Assembly (NCBI RefSeq): GCF_001487145.1
Contig: NZ_LN913016.1
Coordinates: 682,001-746,000 of the forward strand
Reading direction: 5' to 3'
Length of the DNA: 64,000 bases
Source: Anaerococcus rubeinfantis
GTDB taxonomy: Bacteria > Bacillota > Clostridia > Tissierellales > Peptoniphilaceae
Shown: piece by piece, positions 46,828 through 56,069 of the stretch
How the letters are laid out: the number at the start of each line of letters is the position of its first letter
Numbering within the stretch: the first letter of the stretch is position 1
Made by a program: the position numbers and the translations under genes
The notes under the pieces: model-generated
What the model was told of the DNA's origin: nothing
Database searches by the model: none
Seen by the model: the letters and a program-made list of their open reading frames with translations, nothing else

Positions 46828-49800
46828 ATGAAAAAAAATAATTATTATAAGTCGATTTTTAGGGATATAAAAAATACTAAAGGCAAGATATTTTCGATTT
46901 TTGTTATGATTGGCCTCGCTTCAATGGTTGTTGTTGCCCTTTTTTTGTCAGGACCATCTATGAGAAAAACTCTAAATGAAACTTTAAATAAAAATAGGCA
47001 TCCTGATATTATTGTTAGGGCAAGTTATGGGATAAAAAATGAAGATAGGTTAATAATTGAAAAAGATGAGGATATTGATAAAATATCCTATAAAAAAAAT
47101 TTGGATCTTTTTGCCAAAGATAAGTTAATTTCTGTAAAATCCTACGATGAAAATCTAAGAAAATTAAACATAAAAAAGGGAAGAAAAATTAAAAAATCCA
47201 ATGAAATAATCCTTGATGAACTTTTAAAAAAAGACTATAAAATTGGAGATTTCATTAGTTTTGAGACTATTGATGATGAAAAAATAGGTGATTTATTAAA
47301 AATTAAAAAGTATAAGGTTGTTGGATTTGCAAATTCTTCTGAATATTTGATGGATGATATAAGAGATGTATCAATAAAGGGCAAGGAGATGGTTTTTGCC
47401 TTTGCCTACTTAGACAAGGAAAATTTTAGAACCGATAATTATAATCAAGTTGATATTTCTTATAAAAAAACAAAAAATATGGATAGATTTTCTGATGATT
47501 ATAAGTCTTTTGTAAAGAAAAAAAGAGATAATTTAAGAAAAGATTTTAAAAATCGTCCAAGCCAAGTTTTGAAAAAAACAAAAGATGAAGCAAATTCAAA
47601 ACTTGATGAAAAAGAAAAAAAATTATCAGATGGGGAAAAAAAATTAAAAGAAGGAAAAGATAAACTTATTGAAGCAAATGAAAAATTAAATAAGGGACTT
47701 GAAGATTATAATAAGGCAGAAGACGATTTTAATTTTAAAATTAGAGATGGAGAAAATCAATTAGCTAAGTCAAAAAGTCAAATAGATAGTGGATTTAAAA
47801 AGCTAAATGATGGGAAAAATCTTTATTATAGAAATTTATCTACTTTTTATGAAAAAATAAAAGAAAATGAAGAAAAATTAAAAGACTCTAAGATTAAACT
47901 TGACCAAGCTTATGATGAAATAAATAAAAATTATGAAAAAATTAATTCAAGCAAAGATTTAGTTGATAAGTCCTTTGCTGACAAAAAAGCTATGGTTGAA
48001 GATTTAGAAGAAAAAATTAGTAAAGAAAATTCTAACTTATCAAGCAATAAAAATAAAGTAAAAGAAATTGATTCTAAAATTGAAAATTTAAAAATAAAAT
48101 TAGAAAGCTTATCAAATCAAAGTTCAAATAATAAAGATGAAATACAAACTTTAAAAAAAGAATTAGAAAAGCTAAATCAAGAAAAAAATTATTTACAAGA
48201 AAAAATTAACCAAAGTGAAAAATCTCTTGAAAGTTTAAACCAAGAATATTTTTTTACAAAAAACAAGATTGATAAGGCCTATGACCAAGCTATGGCCCCT
48301 ATAAATGAAAATTTGGAAAAATTAAACAAGGCAAAAGCAAGTTTGGATGAAAAAAATTTACTTTATAAAGAATCTAAAAGGAAATTTGATCAAGAAAAGT
48401 TAAATGGATCAAATAAGTTAAATCAAGCAAAAAAAGATCTTGATCAAAATGAAAAAAAATTAAATGAGGGTCTTGTTTCTTATAATAGTGGAAAAAGAAA
48501 ATTAAATGAAGAAAAAATAAGGGGAAGAGAAAAACTTGACCAGGCTTTCAATAAGCTTTTAGAAAATCAAAAAAATCTTGATAAGGCAAATATAGAATAT
48601 GAAAAAAATTCAAGTAATGCCAAAAAGGATATTGATGACGGATATGAAAAAATCAAAAAGGCTCGTCAAAATTTGGTTAAACTTGTAGATCCAAGCTATG
48701 AAATCGAGACAATATTTTTAAATAAATCCATAGATACTTACTATAAAAATAGTTTAAATATGGATGAATTATCAAAAGTTTTTCCTACATTTTTCTATTT
48801 TATTGCCCTTTTAGTTTCTATAACTACGATAAAAAGATATATTGAAGAGCAAAGGATTCAAAATGGAACCTTAAAAGCTTTGGGTTATAGTAATTTTGAT
48901 ATAGGAAGAAAATTTTTCATTTATGCTTTGATTCCTACAATTTTTGGATCAATTACTGGAGCTATTTTAGGAAAATATATAATTTGTAAGGTTATTTTTA
49001 AAGCTTACTCTTCGGGATTTGATGTTTTATCACTTTCTTATATTAATTCAAACTTGATTGTTTTATTTACAATTTTCTTATCGGTTTTTTTAATTTCAAT
49101 GACAGTTTATTTTACAAGCATAAGCGAAGTAAAAGAGCAAACTGCAGATTTATTAAGAGCCAAGGCTCCAAAAAAAGGATCAAGAATATTTCTTGAAAAA
49201 ATCAAATTTATCTGGATGAGACTATCTTTTATGACAAAAATCACCTTTAGAAATTTGTTTAGGTATAAGTCTAGGATGCTTATGACAATTTTTGGAATTG
49301 GTGGATGCACTGCACTTTTATTTTTTGGTTTTGCTATGACTGATTCTGTAAAAGACACATCAAAGCTTCAAAGACAAGATATAACCAAATACGATTTTAT
49401 TTCTATTTTTGACAAAAATGCAGATGAGAAAGATAAAAATTCTTACGAAAATATCCTAAAAAATTCAGAGTCTATGAAAATTCTTTACCAAAAGGCAGAT
49501 GTAGATAGTGAAAATGGAAATATGAAAGTAAATTTAATGGTCTTTGATAATCCTTCTAAAGTTGATGATTTTATTAAAATAAGGGATAAGAATAAGAAAA
49601 AAATTAAACTTGATGAAAAAAGTGTAATAATTAGTAAAAATTTGTCTAATAAAATAAATTTAAATGAAGATTTAAAATTTGAAACTGACAAGGATAATAT
49701 AAAAGTTGGTGTAAGTGGTGTTGCTGAAAATTATATAGATGATTATATTTATATGTCAAAAAAAGCTTATGAAAAAATTTTCTCGAAAAAATTTATAGCA

Positions 49801-50322
49801 AATGCCGATCTTGTTAGGGCAAATGAGAAAACTAGGAATAAAATTTTAAATAACAAGGCGAGTCTTTCTCTTGTAGAACCAAATAAATTTTATGAAACCA
49901 TGGATGTTTTGATGGCAAATTTAAATTTGGTAATTGGAATAATTACTCTTGTATCAATGATTCTTGCTGTTGTTGTTTTATATAATTTGACAAATATAAA
50001 TGTAAGCGAAAGGAAAAAAGAACTAGCAACGACAAAGGTTTTGGGATTTTTCCCAAGAGAAACTACAGCTTATATTTATAGGGAAACTTATATTTTGACA
50101 ATACTTGGGATAATTCTTGGATATATTTTGGGTTATCTTATGTTAGTATACGTTTTAAATGTTGTTGCACCTGAAGGAATTTATATATCTCACAAGACTC
50201 ATTTATCACCATATATAATATCAGCCTTTATAACCTTGTTTACATCATTTTTAATAATGATAGTAGTTCATTTTAAATTAAAAAAAATAAATATGGCAGA
50301 AGCAATGAAAGCAGGCGAATAA
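46828..50322 (+). CDS. Large ABC transporter permease with FtsX domains and a coiled-coil ectodomain
   Basis: The 1164-residue membrane protein has one N-terminal helix (about 21-41) followed by a MacB-like periplasmic-type domain. A very long charged, heptad- and hendecad-like coiled coil covers about 240-620, with repeated 'KLxxGxxKLxxA' units. A first FtsX block of three helices starts near 650, then a second extracellular domain, and a last FtsX block near the C-terminus (MILAVVVLYNLTNINVSERK). With the partner ATPase it should form a mechanotransmitting or export complex at the membrane; the cargo or target is unknown. Its stop codon lies in the terminator stem. Confidence 0.85.
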   Translation: MKKNNYYKSIFRDIKNTKGKIFSIFVMIGLASMVVVALFLSGPSMRKTLNETLNKNRHPDIIVRASYGIKNEDRLIIEKDEDIDKISYKKNLDLFAKDKLISVKSYDENLRKLNIKKGRKIKKSNEIILDELLKKDYKIGDFISFETIDDEKIGDLLKIKKYKVVGFANSSEYLMDDIRDVSIKGKEMVFAFAYLDKENFRTDNYNQVDISYKKTKNMDRFSDDYKSFVKKKRDNLRKDFKNRPSQVLKKTKDEANSKLDEKEKKLSDGEKKLKEGKDKLIEANEKLNKGLEDYNKAEDDFNFKIRDGENQLAKSKSQIDSGFKKLNDGKNLYYRNLSTFYEKIKENEEKLKDSKIKLDQAYDEINKNYEKINSSKDLVDKSFADKKAMVEDLEEKISKENSNLSSNKNKVKEIDSKIENLKIKLESLSNQSSNNKDEIQTLKKELEKLNQEKNYLQEKINQSEKSLESLNQEYFFTKNKIDKAYDQAMAPINENLEKLNKAKASLDEKNLLYKESKRKFDQEKLNGSNKLNQAKKDLDQNEKKLNEGLVSYNSGKRKLNEEKIRGREKLDQAFNKLLENQKNLDKANIEYEKNSSNAKKDIDDGYEKIKKARQNLVKLVDPSYEIETIFLNKSIDTYYKNSLNMDELSKVFPTFFYFIALLVSITTIKRYIEEQRIQNGTLKALGYSNFDIGRKFFIYALIPTIFGSITGAILGKYIICKVIFKAYSSGFDVLSLSYINSNLIVLFTIFLSVFLISMTVYFTSISEVKEQTADLLRAKAPKKGSRIFLEKIKFIWMRLSFMTKITFRNLFRYKSRMLMTIFGIGGCTALLFFGFAMTDSVKDTSKLQRQDITKYDFISIFDKNADEKDKNSYENILKNSESMKILYQKADVDSENGNMKVNLMVFDNPSKVDDFIKIRDKNKKKIKLDEKSVIISKNLSNKINLNEDLKFETDKDNIKVGVSGVAENYIDDYIYMSKKAYEKIFSKKFIANADLVRANEKTRNKILNNKASLSLVEPNKFYETMDVLMANLNLVIGIITLVSMILAVVVLYNLTNINVSERKKELATTKVLGFFPRETTAYIYRETYILTILGIILGYILGYLMLVYVLNVVAPEGIYISHKTHLSPYIISAFITLFTSFLIMIVVHFKLKKINMAEAMKAGE

Positions 50323-50346
50323 AAAGCATTCGAGCCTGCTTTTTTA
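50310..50346 (+). terminator. Terminator overlapping the end of the permease gene
   Basis: AGCAGGC (50310-50316) pairs with GCCTGCT (50334-50340), continued inside by GAAT/ATTC with a small bulge, followed by T residues. The TAA stop of the permease at 50320-50322 is inside the hairpin. Confidence 0.82.
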
Positions 50347-50348
50347 TA

Positions 50349-50357
50349 TGTTATAAT
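50349..50357 (+). promoter_or_regulatory. Extended -10 promoter element before the histidine phosphatase operon
   Basis: TGTTATAAT at 50349-50357 is an extended -10 with perfect TATAAT. The -35 position falls in the terminator stem (TTCGAG, 50329-50334) and is weak. It would start transcription about 10 bp before the AGGTGAT ribosome-binding site. Confidence 0.5.
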
Positions 50358-50372
50358 AAAATAGGTGATTAT

Positions 50373-50942
50373 ATGAAAATAATATTTTTAAGACATGGAT
50401 TAACTGAATCAAACAAGGATTTTAGATTTTCTACTCCACAAACTAGAATTTCAAAAAATGCCTACATTGATTTAGATAAAAGTAAAAAAAATTTAGAAAA
50501 ATATAAAATAGATAAAGTTTACACATCAAAACTTATAAGAAGCCAAGAAACTGCAAAATATTTGGGCTTTAATGAATTTATTGAAGATGAAAGATTAAAT
50601 GAATTAGATTTTGGAGATTTTAAAGGGCAAAAAGTTTTAGAAACTAGAGAAAAATATAAGGAATTTTATGAAAAATTAAAGAAAAATCCTTATTCAACAA
50701 AATATCCAAATGGGGAAAGTATAGAAGATTTGATAAAAAGAGTTAATGATTTTATGGAAGAAAAATCTTCATTTGATGGAAATATTTTGTGTATAAGTCA
50801 CGGAATTGCAATAAGGTCATCACTTTTTACAATTTTAAAAGATCTAGGAAATTTTAAAAACTTTTGGATAGATAATGGCTCTCTTACAGTTTTCAATATA
50901 AATGATAATAAAAAAATGATAGAGTGTGTGAATTTGATATGA
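50373..50942 (+). CDS. Histidine phosphatase family protein
   Basis: The 189-residue protein has the RHG motif FLRHGLTESN at the N-terminus (phospho-accepting His), the arginine motif YTSKLIRSQETAKYL, the NELDFGDFKGQ acid motif and the second catalytic His in CISHGIAIRSS. It resembles phosphoglycerate mutase-like phosphatases such as CobC/GpmB relatives. Its substrate is unknown. Since a mutase is missing from the glycolytic cluster, a mutase role was considered, but the family is mostly phosphatase. It overlaps the next gene by 4 bp. Confidence 0.88.
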   Translation: MKIIFLRHGLTESNKDFRFSTPQTRISKNAYIDLDKSKKNLEKYKIDKVYTSKLIRSQETAKYLGFNEFIEDERLNELDFGDFKGQKVLETREKYKEFYEKLKKNPYSTKYPNGESIEDLIKRVNDFMEEKSSFDGNILCISHGIAIRSSLFTILKDLGNFKNFWIDNGSLTVFNINDNKKMIECVNLI

Positions 50943-51970
50943 AATTTATTCATATTTCTGATGTTCATTTATCAGACAAGCTTGATTTTGACTCATCTAA
51001 TAGTAAGCTTATTAGAAAAATAAAATGGGATAGTTTTGAAAAAAATTTAAAGGAAAATAAGGATAAAGATTTTTTGCTGATTTCTGGAGATCTTTTTGAA
51101 AGAGATTTTTTTACCTTAAAAGATTACCAAAAATTGTTTGAAATAATAAAAGATTTTTCAAAAGATGTTTATTATCTTTGTGGAAATCATGACTATATAG
51201 ATGGGAAAAATGAAATATTTTTTTCTGATAAGCCAAAAAATTTCCATATTTTTTCAAATGAAAGAATAGAATTTTTCCAGCATAAAAATGTTAGGATTTA
51301 TGGAATTTCTTATAAGGATAGGATATTTGATAAAAGATTTAACTATAATCTAAGCTTAAATCATGATTATTTCAATATTTTTATAGGTCATGGAGTTTTT
51401 AAGCAAAATAATACAAACTATATGAATCTGGATTTGGAAAAAATTTCAAACATGGGTTTTGATTATGTGGGCCTGGGTCATATTCATAAAAAAGAAAAGT
51501 TTTCTGATAAAATTTTTTACGTTGGAAGTATTGAACCTATGAGTTTTAAAGATAAGGGAGAATTTGGTTATAATCTTATTGATGAAAATGGTGTAAAATT
51601 CATAAATTCATCCCGAATGTCTTTTAATACCTTTGACCTTGACTTAAATGATTTTAAAACTAAGGAAGATTTTGAAAAATATTTAGAAGAAAAATTAGGA
51701 AAAAAATATAATTTTTTGACTATTAATTTATCAAATTACGATAAATTTTCTTTAAATGAAAATATTTTAAAAGATAAGCTAAATTTGTCTTATTTAAAAA
51801 TTAATCGTATAAAAAATAAAAATTATTACAAAGACCTAGCAAGAGTTTATGAATCTACTATACTTGGAGAATTTTATAAGCATTTTGATAATTTAGATAT
51901 GGATGATCCTGTAAATAAAAGGGCTTTGGAGATTGGTTTTGATGCTATTTTAAGGAGTAAGGATGAATAA
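50939..51970 (+). CDS. Mre11/SbcD-like DNA exonuclease (YhaO-like)
   Basis: The 343-residue calcineurin-type phosphoesterase starts MKFIHISDVHLSDKLDF (metal-binding Asp8 and His10), with SGDLFE, the GNHDYID motif and the C-terminal GLGHIHKKE. I start at ATG 50939, which overlaps the preceding stop (ATGA) and begins the conserved region. The following gene, overlapping by 8 bp, encodes a Rad50/SbcC-like ATPase, so the pair probably acts as a Mre11-Rad50-type nuclease complex, as yhaO-yhaN in Bacillus. Confidence 0.85.
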   Translation: MKFIHISDVHLSDKLDFDSSNSKLIRKIKWDSFEKNLKENKDKDFLLISGDLFERDFFTLKDYQKLFEIIKDFSKDVYYLCGNHDYIDGKNEIFFSDKPKNFHIFSNERIEFFQHKNVRIYGISYKDRIFDKRFNYNLSLNHDYFNIFIGHGVFKQNNTNYMNLDLEKISNMGFDYVGLGHIHKKEKFSDKIFYVGSIEPMSFKDKGEFGYNLIDENGVKFINSSRMSFNTFDLDLNDFKTKEDFEKYLEEKLGKKYNFLTINLSNYDKFSLNENILKDKLNLSYLKINRIKNKNYYKDLARVYESTILGEFYKHFDNLDMDDPVNKRALEIGFDAILRSKDE

Positions 51971-53870
51971 TATTTTTATAAAAAAATTAAATATGACATC
52001 TTTTGGTAGATTTCAAAATAAATCTATATCCTTTAAGGAAAATTTCAACCTAATTTATGGAGATAATGAAAGTGGTAAATCGACTATATCTGATTTTATA
52101 GAGGGGATTTTTTATGGATTTGATGAGGGGGATAAAAAAATTAGATTTTCCTACAAAAAAGAAAAATATAAACCTATAGGATCATTTAAATATTCAGGGA
52201 GTATGATTTTATCCTTTGAGGGTGATGATTATAGGATAGATAGGAATTTTGATGATGGGTCATATAAGATTTATAATTTAGAAAAAAATACTGAAATCTC
52301 ATCAAAAAAATCTAATTTGAATTATCCAGGAGAATATTTTTTAAAATTAAATTATAGCTTATACAAAAATATCTTATCTAACTACCAAGTTCAAAAACTT
52401 GATAAAGATTCAAAAAAAGTAATAATAGATTTTTTAAAAAATCCTTCAAAAGATTTGGTTTTTTCAAAACTTAAGGCTATTTCAAATATAGAAAAAAATC
52501 TTGAAACAATCGGAAGTCCAAGAGCCTATACTAAACCTTATGCAAAAAATATAAAACTTCTTGAAGAAAAAACGAAAGAAGTAGAAAAAATAAAAGAGAT
52601 AAGAAAAACCTATGATTTAGACATAATAAAATTAAAAGATCAAAGAAAAAAAATAAGTGAAATAAAAAAGAATTTAGAAAGTTTAAAAGAATCTAGGGAT
52701 AATTTTAGAAAATATAGGGCAAATTCAAATTATATAGAAGAAAAATCTAGGAAAGATTCCTTAAAAATTATTGAAAAAAAATTAGAAAAGTACAAAAGTT
52801 TTGAGGATATTAATGATTTTTATTTTGATAAAGTTGATAAATTACTAGAAGAAAAAGCAAGTTTTTATCAAAAAAATTATAAGAAAAATTATTATTTACC
52901 TATAATTTTTTCAATTTTATTTCTTTTTTTAGGATTTTTAAGTAAAAGATATTATATAATTTTATTAATATTTCCTCTTTTTTTGTTTTTTTATTTTATA
53001 AATAAAAATAAAGATATTAATGAAAAAGAAAAAATAAATGATTTAAATATAAAAATAAAAAATGAATTTTCTAAAATTTCTGTCTCTTCTAAAACATCCT
53101 ACGATAGGGCAAAAGATGATTATAAAGAGTATGAAAAATTAAAAGTTGAAAGAGACAAAACTTTAGAAATTTTAAATATTTTATCTAGCCAAGAAAAATA
53201 TGAGAAAGCTATTGATTTAGAAGCTAGTAATTTAGATATTGTAGATATTGAAAATAAAATAAAATTTTATGAATCAGCTTATGATAAACTAATAGAAGAA
53301 AATTTAAAATTAGAAAAGAAACTTTCAAGTGTAGAAGATATTATTTCAAGCGAGCTTGACCTAATTGATGATATAAAAATTTTAAAGAAAAAGAAATCTA
53401 ACTTAGAAATTGAAATTAAAGCATCTAATATGGCAATTGATATTATTAATTCTAATAAAGATAAACTATCTTATAATAAAAATCAAATGTCTATATTAAT
53501 AAGTCAAATTATTAGGCAAATTTCAAAAGGAAAATATAAAGAAATTGATTATGATGATGAGCTTGAACCTATAATTGTAACGTCAGAAAATGAAATAATT
53601 GGAATAGATAAGCTATCTGTGGGTTTTTTTGATCAAGTGAATTTTTCATTAAGATTTGCCCTTTCTAATAATCTATTGGATAATTCATTTATGATTTTTG
53701 ATGATGCTTTTATAAATTACGATAATAATAGGTTAAGAATGGCCTTATTGAATTTATTGGATTTATCTAGAAAATTTCAAATAATATATTTTACCTGCCA
53801 CAAAAGAGAAAAAAATACTTTTGATGGAGAGGGAATTGAAATAAATTTTATAAATATGGAGCAAATATGA
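51963..53870 (+). CDS. Rad50/SbcC-like AAA ATPase with a transmembrane hairpin (YhaN-like)
   Basis: The 635-residue protein has an ABC-type split ATPase: Walker A GDNESGKST at 33-41 and a C-terminal signature region (IDKLSVGFFDQVNFSLRFA) and Walker B MIFDDAFINYD. Between them two coiled-coil arms flank two adjacent hydrophobic segments at about 310-349 (PIIFSILFLFLGFLS and IILLIFPLFLFFYFI). No CxxC zinc hook is present; the membrane hairpin occupies its place. It is smaller than YhaN (about 960). It overlaps both neighbours by 4-8 bp, suggesting stoichiometric production with the nuclease. Confidence 0.85.
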   Translation: MNNIFIKKLNMTSFGRFQNKSISFKENFNLIYGDNESGKSTISDFIEGIFYGFDEGDKKIRFSYKKEKYKPIGSFKYSGSMILSFEGDDYRIDRNFDDGSYKIYNLEKNTEISSKKSNLNYPGEYFLKLNYSLYKNILSNYQVQKLDKDSKKVIIDFLKNPSKDLVFSKLKAISNIEKNLETIGSPRAYTKPYAKNIKLLEEKTKEVEKIKEIRKTYDLDIIKLKDQRKKISEIKKNLESLKESRDNFRKYRANSNYIEEKSRKDSLKIIEKKLEKYKSFEDINDFYFDKVDKLLEEKASFYQKNYKKNYYLPIIFSILFLFLGFLSKRYYIILLIFPLFLFFYFINKNKDINEKEKINDLNIKIKNEFSKISVSSKTSYDRAKDDYKEYEKLKVERDKTLEILNILSSQEKYEKAIDLEASNLDIVDIENKIKFYESAYDKLIEENLKLEKKLSSVEDIISSELDLIDDIKILKKKKSNLEIEIKASNMAIDIINSNKDKLSYNKNQMSILISQIIRQISKGKYKEIDYDDELEPIIVTSENEIIGIDKLSVGFFDQVNFSLRFALSNNLLDNSFMIFDDAFINYDNNRLRMALLNLLDLSRKFQIIYFTCHKREKNTFDGEGIEINFINMEQI

Positions 53871-54547
53871 TATATGCAATAGGAGATTTACATCTTGACT
53901 ATACAGAAAAAAAGTCCATGGAAGTATTTGGCAAAGCTTGGGAAAATTACCAAGAAAAAATATTTAATAATTGGAACAAAATTGTAAAAGATAAGGATAC
54001 AGTTTTAATTGTTGGTGATATTTCTTGGGCTATGAATATAGATGAAGCTTACATTGATCTTAAAAAAATAGATGATTTAAATGGTGAAAAAATTCTATTG
54101 AAGGGAAACCATGATTATTGGCGGTCATCCTTAAAAAAACTAAATGATTTGGATTTAAAAAGTATAAAATTTCTTCAAAATAATTCTTTTTTTGTAGAAG
54201 GATACGATATTTGTGGAACGAGAGGATGGATAAGTAGGGATAACAGCGAATTTACTGATCATGACGAGAAAGTTTTTAAAAGAGAGCTTCAAAGGCTTAA
54301 AAATTCACTTGATTTTAACAAGGAAAATAGTAAAAAAATAGTAATCTTACATTATCCACCCTTAAATAGTGATAAGTCATTAAATGAATTTTTTGGAATA
54401 TGCAAGGACTATCAAGTAGAATGTGTTTTGTATGGACATTTGCACGGCCCGGGACATAAACAAATTTTTGAGGGTATAGCAGATGATATAGGAATAAAAT
54501 GTGTGGCAGGAGATTATATAGATTTTATGCCAGAAAGGATAAGTTAA
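53867..54547 (+). CDS. Metallophosphoesterase
   Basis: The 226-residue protein has the calcineurin-like motifs GDLHLDY, GDISWAMNIDEAYIDL, LKGNHDYWRSS and YGHLHGPGH, binding two metals. The GDISWAM...LKGNHDYW form marks a distinct family of uncharacterised phosphohydrolases. It is a second phosphoesterase directly after the Rad50-like gene (4-bp overlap) and is coupled to the CYTH gene by a TAATG overlap. Confidence 0.88.
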   Translation: MIYAIGDLHLDYTEKKSMEVFGKAWENYQEKIFNNWNKIVKDKDTVLIVGDISWAMNIDEAYIDLKKIDDLNGEKILLKGNHDYWRSSLKKLNDLDLKSIKFLQNNSFFVEGYDICGTRGWISRDNSEFTDHDEKVFKRELQRLKNSLDFNKENSKKIVILHYPPLNSDKSLNEFFGICKDYQVECVLYGHLHGPGHKQIFEGIADDIGIKCVAGDYIDFMPERIS

Positions 54548-55080
54548 TGGACAGAGAATTAGAAATTAAGGTATTAAATATTGATATCGAAGAAATGGAA
54601 GAAAAATTAAAGAACAAAGGTGCAGAGTTTTTGGGAGTAGAAATCCAAACAAATCATACTTTTGCTCCAAAAAATTCTAAAGAATTTCCTAATGGATATT
54701 TAAGGATTAGAGAAAAAACTATAAATGATAAAAGGGAAGCAACAGAGCTTACTTTTAAGGAATCTGTAGATAACAAAGACAATATAAGAGTAAATAATGA
54801 ATATACTACAACTATTAATTCAACCTCAAATATGATTAAAATTTTGGAAGAAATAGGTTTAGTTGAAAGATATGTTGGAGATAAAAAAAGAATTTCTTAT
54901 TCTTATAAGGGTCAAAGATTTGATATAGATATTTGGTCAAAAGATGTATATCCAGATCCTTACATGGAAATTGAATTTACAAATGTAAATTTATTGGAAG
55001 AAATTTTAGATGAATTTGAAATTGATAGAAAAAATGTTACAAGTGAATCGATTAATGAATTAATCGAAAAACGTAAATAA
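54547..55080 (+). CDS. CYTH domain protein (class IV adenylate cyclase / triphosphatase type)
   Basis: The 177-residue protein starts MDRELEIKVLNID, in which Glu4-x-Glu6-x-Lys8 is the ExExK metal/triphosphate motif of the CYTH fold, followed by alternating charged beta strands (YLRIREK, ELTFKES, KRISYSYKG, DIDIW, MEIEF). Such tunnel enzymes cleave triphosphates or make cAMP; Firmicutes members are mostly inorganic or nucleoside triphosphatases. I use ATG 54547, which overlaps the preceding TAA; the longer ORF from 54499 lies within the previous gene. Confidence 0.85.
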   Translation: MDRELEIKVLNIDIEEMEEKLKNKGAEFLGVEIQTNHTFAPKNSKEFPNGYLRIREKTINDKREATELTFKESVDNKDNIRVNNEYTTTINSTSNMIKILEEIGLVERYVGDKKRISYSYKGQRFDIDIWSKDVYPDPYMEIEFTNVNLLEEILDEFEIDRKNVTSESINELIEKRK

Positions 55081-55083
55081 ATA

Positions 55084-55112
55084 TTGACGAGTATAAATTC
55101 ATTTGGTATAAT
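55084..55112 (+). promoter_or_regulatory. Promoter of the pyr operon
   Basis: TTGACG (55084-55089) and TATAAT (55107-55112) are exactly 17 bp apart, with an extended -10 TGG at 55104-55106. Transcription would begin near 55119 and the pyrB ATG is at 55140, so the leader is only about 20 nt. There is no room for a PyrR-type attenuator. Confidence 0.85.
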
Positions 55113-55139
55113 TAAAAAAACAAAAAAAGGAGTGTCTAA

Positions 55140-56069
55140 ATGCTAAAGATTAAAAATTTATTAAGTGCAGAAGATTTGTTTAAAGATGATTTACTTGAAA
55201 TAATTGATTTAGCAGAAGACATAATGAAGAGTCCTGATAAGTTTTCCAATTATTGTAATGGAAAGCTATTAGGGACTCTTTTTTTTGAGCCTTCTACTAG
55301 AACAAGACTTTCTTTTGAATCAGCAATGTTAAGACTTGGAGGAAGCGTTGAGGGATTTTCAAATCCTAAAGCATCAAGCCAAGCTAAGGGAGAAAGCTTA
55401 CAAGATACAATTAGAACTGTAAGTCAATATGTTGATGTAATTGCTATGCGCCACCCTCAAGAAGGAGCTGCAAAATTATCATCAGAAACTTCTGACTGTC
55501 CAATTATAAATGCAGGTGATGGAGGTCACCAACACCCAACACAAACTCTAACAGATATCCTAACAATTTCTACTTATAAAAAGAGATTAGAAGGACTTAA
55601 AATTGGTATTTGTGGAGATTTAAAATACGGTAGAACTGTTCATTCACTTTTAAAAGTAATGACTATGTTTGATAATAACGAATATGTTTTAATTTCTCCA
55701 GAAGAATTAAAATTACCAAATTACATCAAAAAAAGTGTTTTTGAAAAAAACAATATAGAATATGTTGAAAAAAGATCTTTAGATAATTCTCTTGATGATC
55801 TTGATATTTTATATATGACAAGAATTCAAAAAGAAAGATTTTTCTCAGATAACCAATACACAAGATTAAAAGATTCTTACGTATTGACAAGAGATAAATT
55901 AGCAAATGCTAAAAAAGATCTTGCAATCCTACATCCACTTCCAAGAGTAAATGAAATTGATAAAGATGTGGATTCTGATCCAAGAGCTTTGTATTTTCAA
56001 CAAGTTAAATGCGGAATGTATGCAAGAATGGCACTAATTATAAAATTATTGGAGGCAAATAATGCTTGA
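55140..56069 (+). CDS. pyrB: Aspartate carbamoyltransferase catalytic subunit
   Basis: The 309-residue ATCase catalytic chain has the carbamoyl-phosphate loop FFEPSTRTRLSFESAM, the QAKGESLQDT mobile loop with active-site Ser and Lys, the HPTQTLTDI motif and the HPLPRVNEID stretch. It makes N-carbamoylaspartate, the first committed pyrimidine step. GGAGTG precedes the ATG. A regulatory chain follows (8-bp overlap), so the holoenzyme is probably of the E. coli c6r6 type. Confidence 0.97.
   Translation: MLKIKNLLSAEDLFKDDLLEIIDLAEDIMKSPDKFSNYCNGKLLGTLFFEPSTRTRLSFESAMLRLGGSVEGFSNPKASSQAKGESLQDTIRTVSQYVDVIAMRHPQEGAAKLSSETSDCPIINAGDGGHQHPTQTLTDILTISTYKKRLEGLKIGICGDLKYGRTVHSLLKVMTMFDNNEYVLISPEELKLPNYIKKSVFEKNNIEYVEKRSLDNSLDDLDILYMTRIQKERFFSDNQYTRLKDSYVLTRDKLANAKKDLAILHPLPRVNEIDKDVDSDPRALYFQQVKCGMYARMALIIKLLEANNA

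Noticed and set aside
50373-50942. Missing glycolytic phosphoglycerate mutase encoded by the histidine phosphatase gene
   Set aside because: Length (189) and motifs fit the general phosphatase branch; there is no specific evidence for mutase activity.
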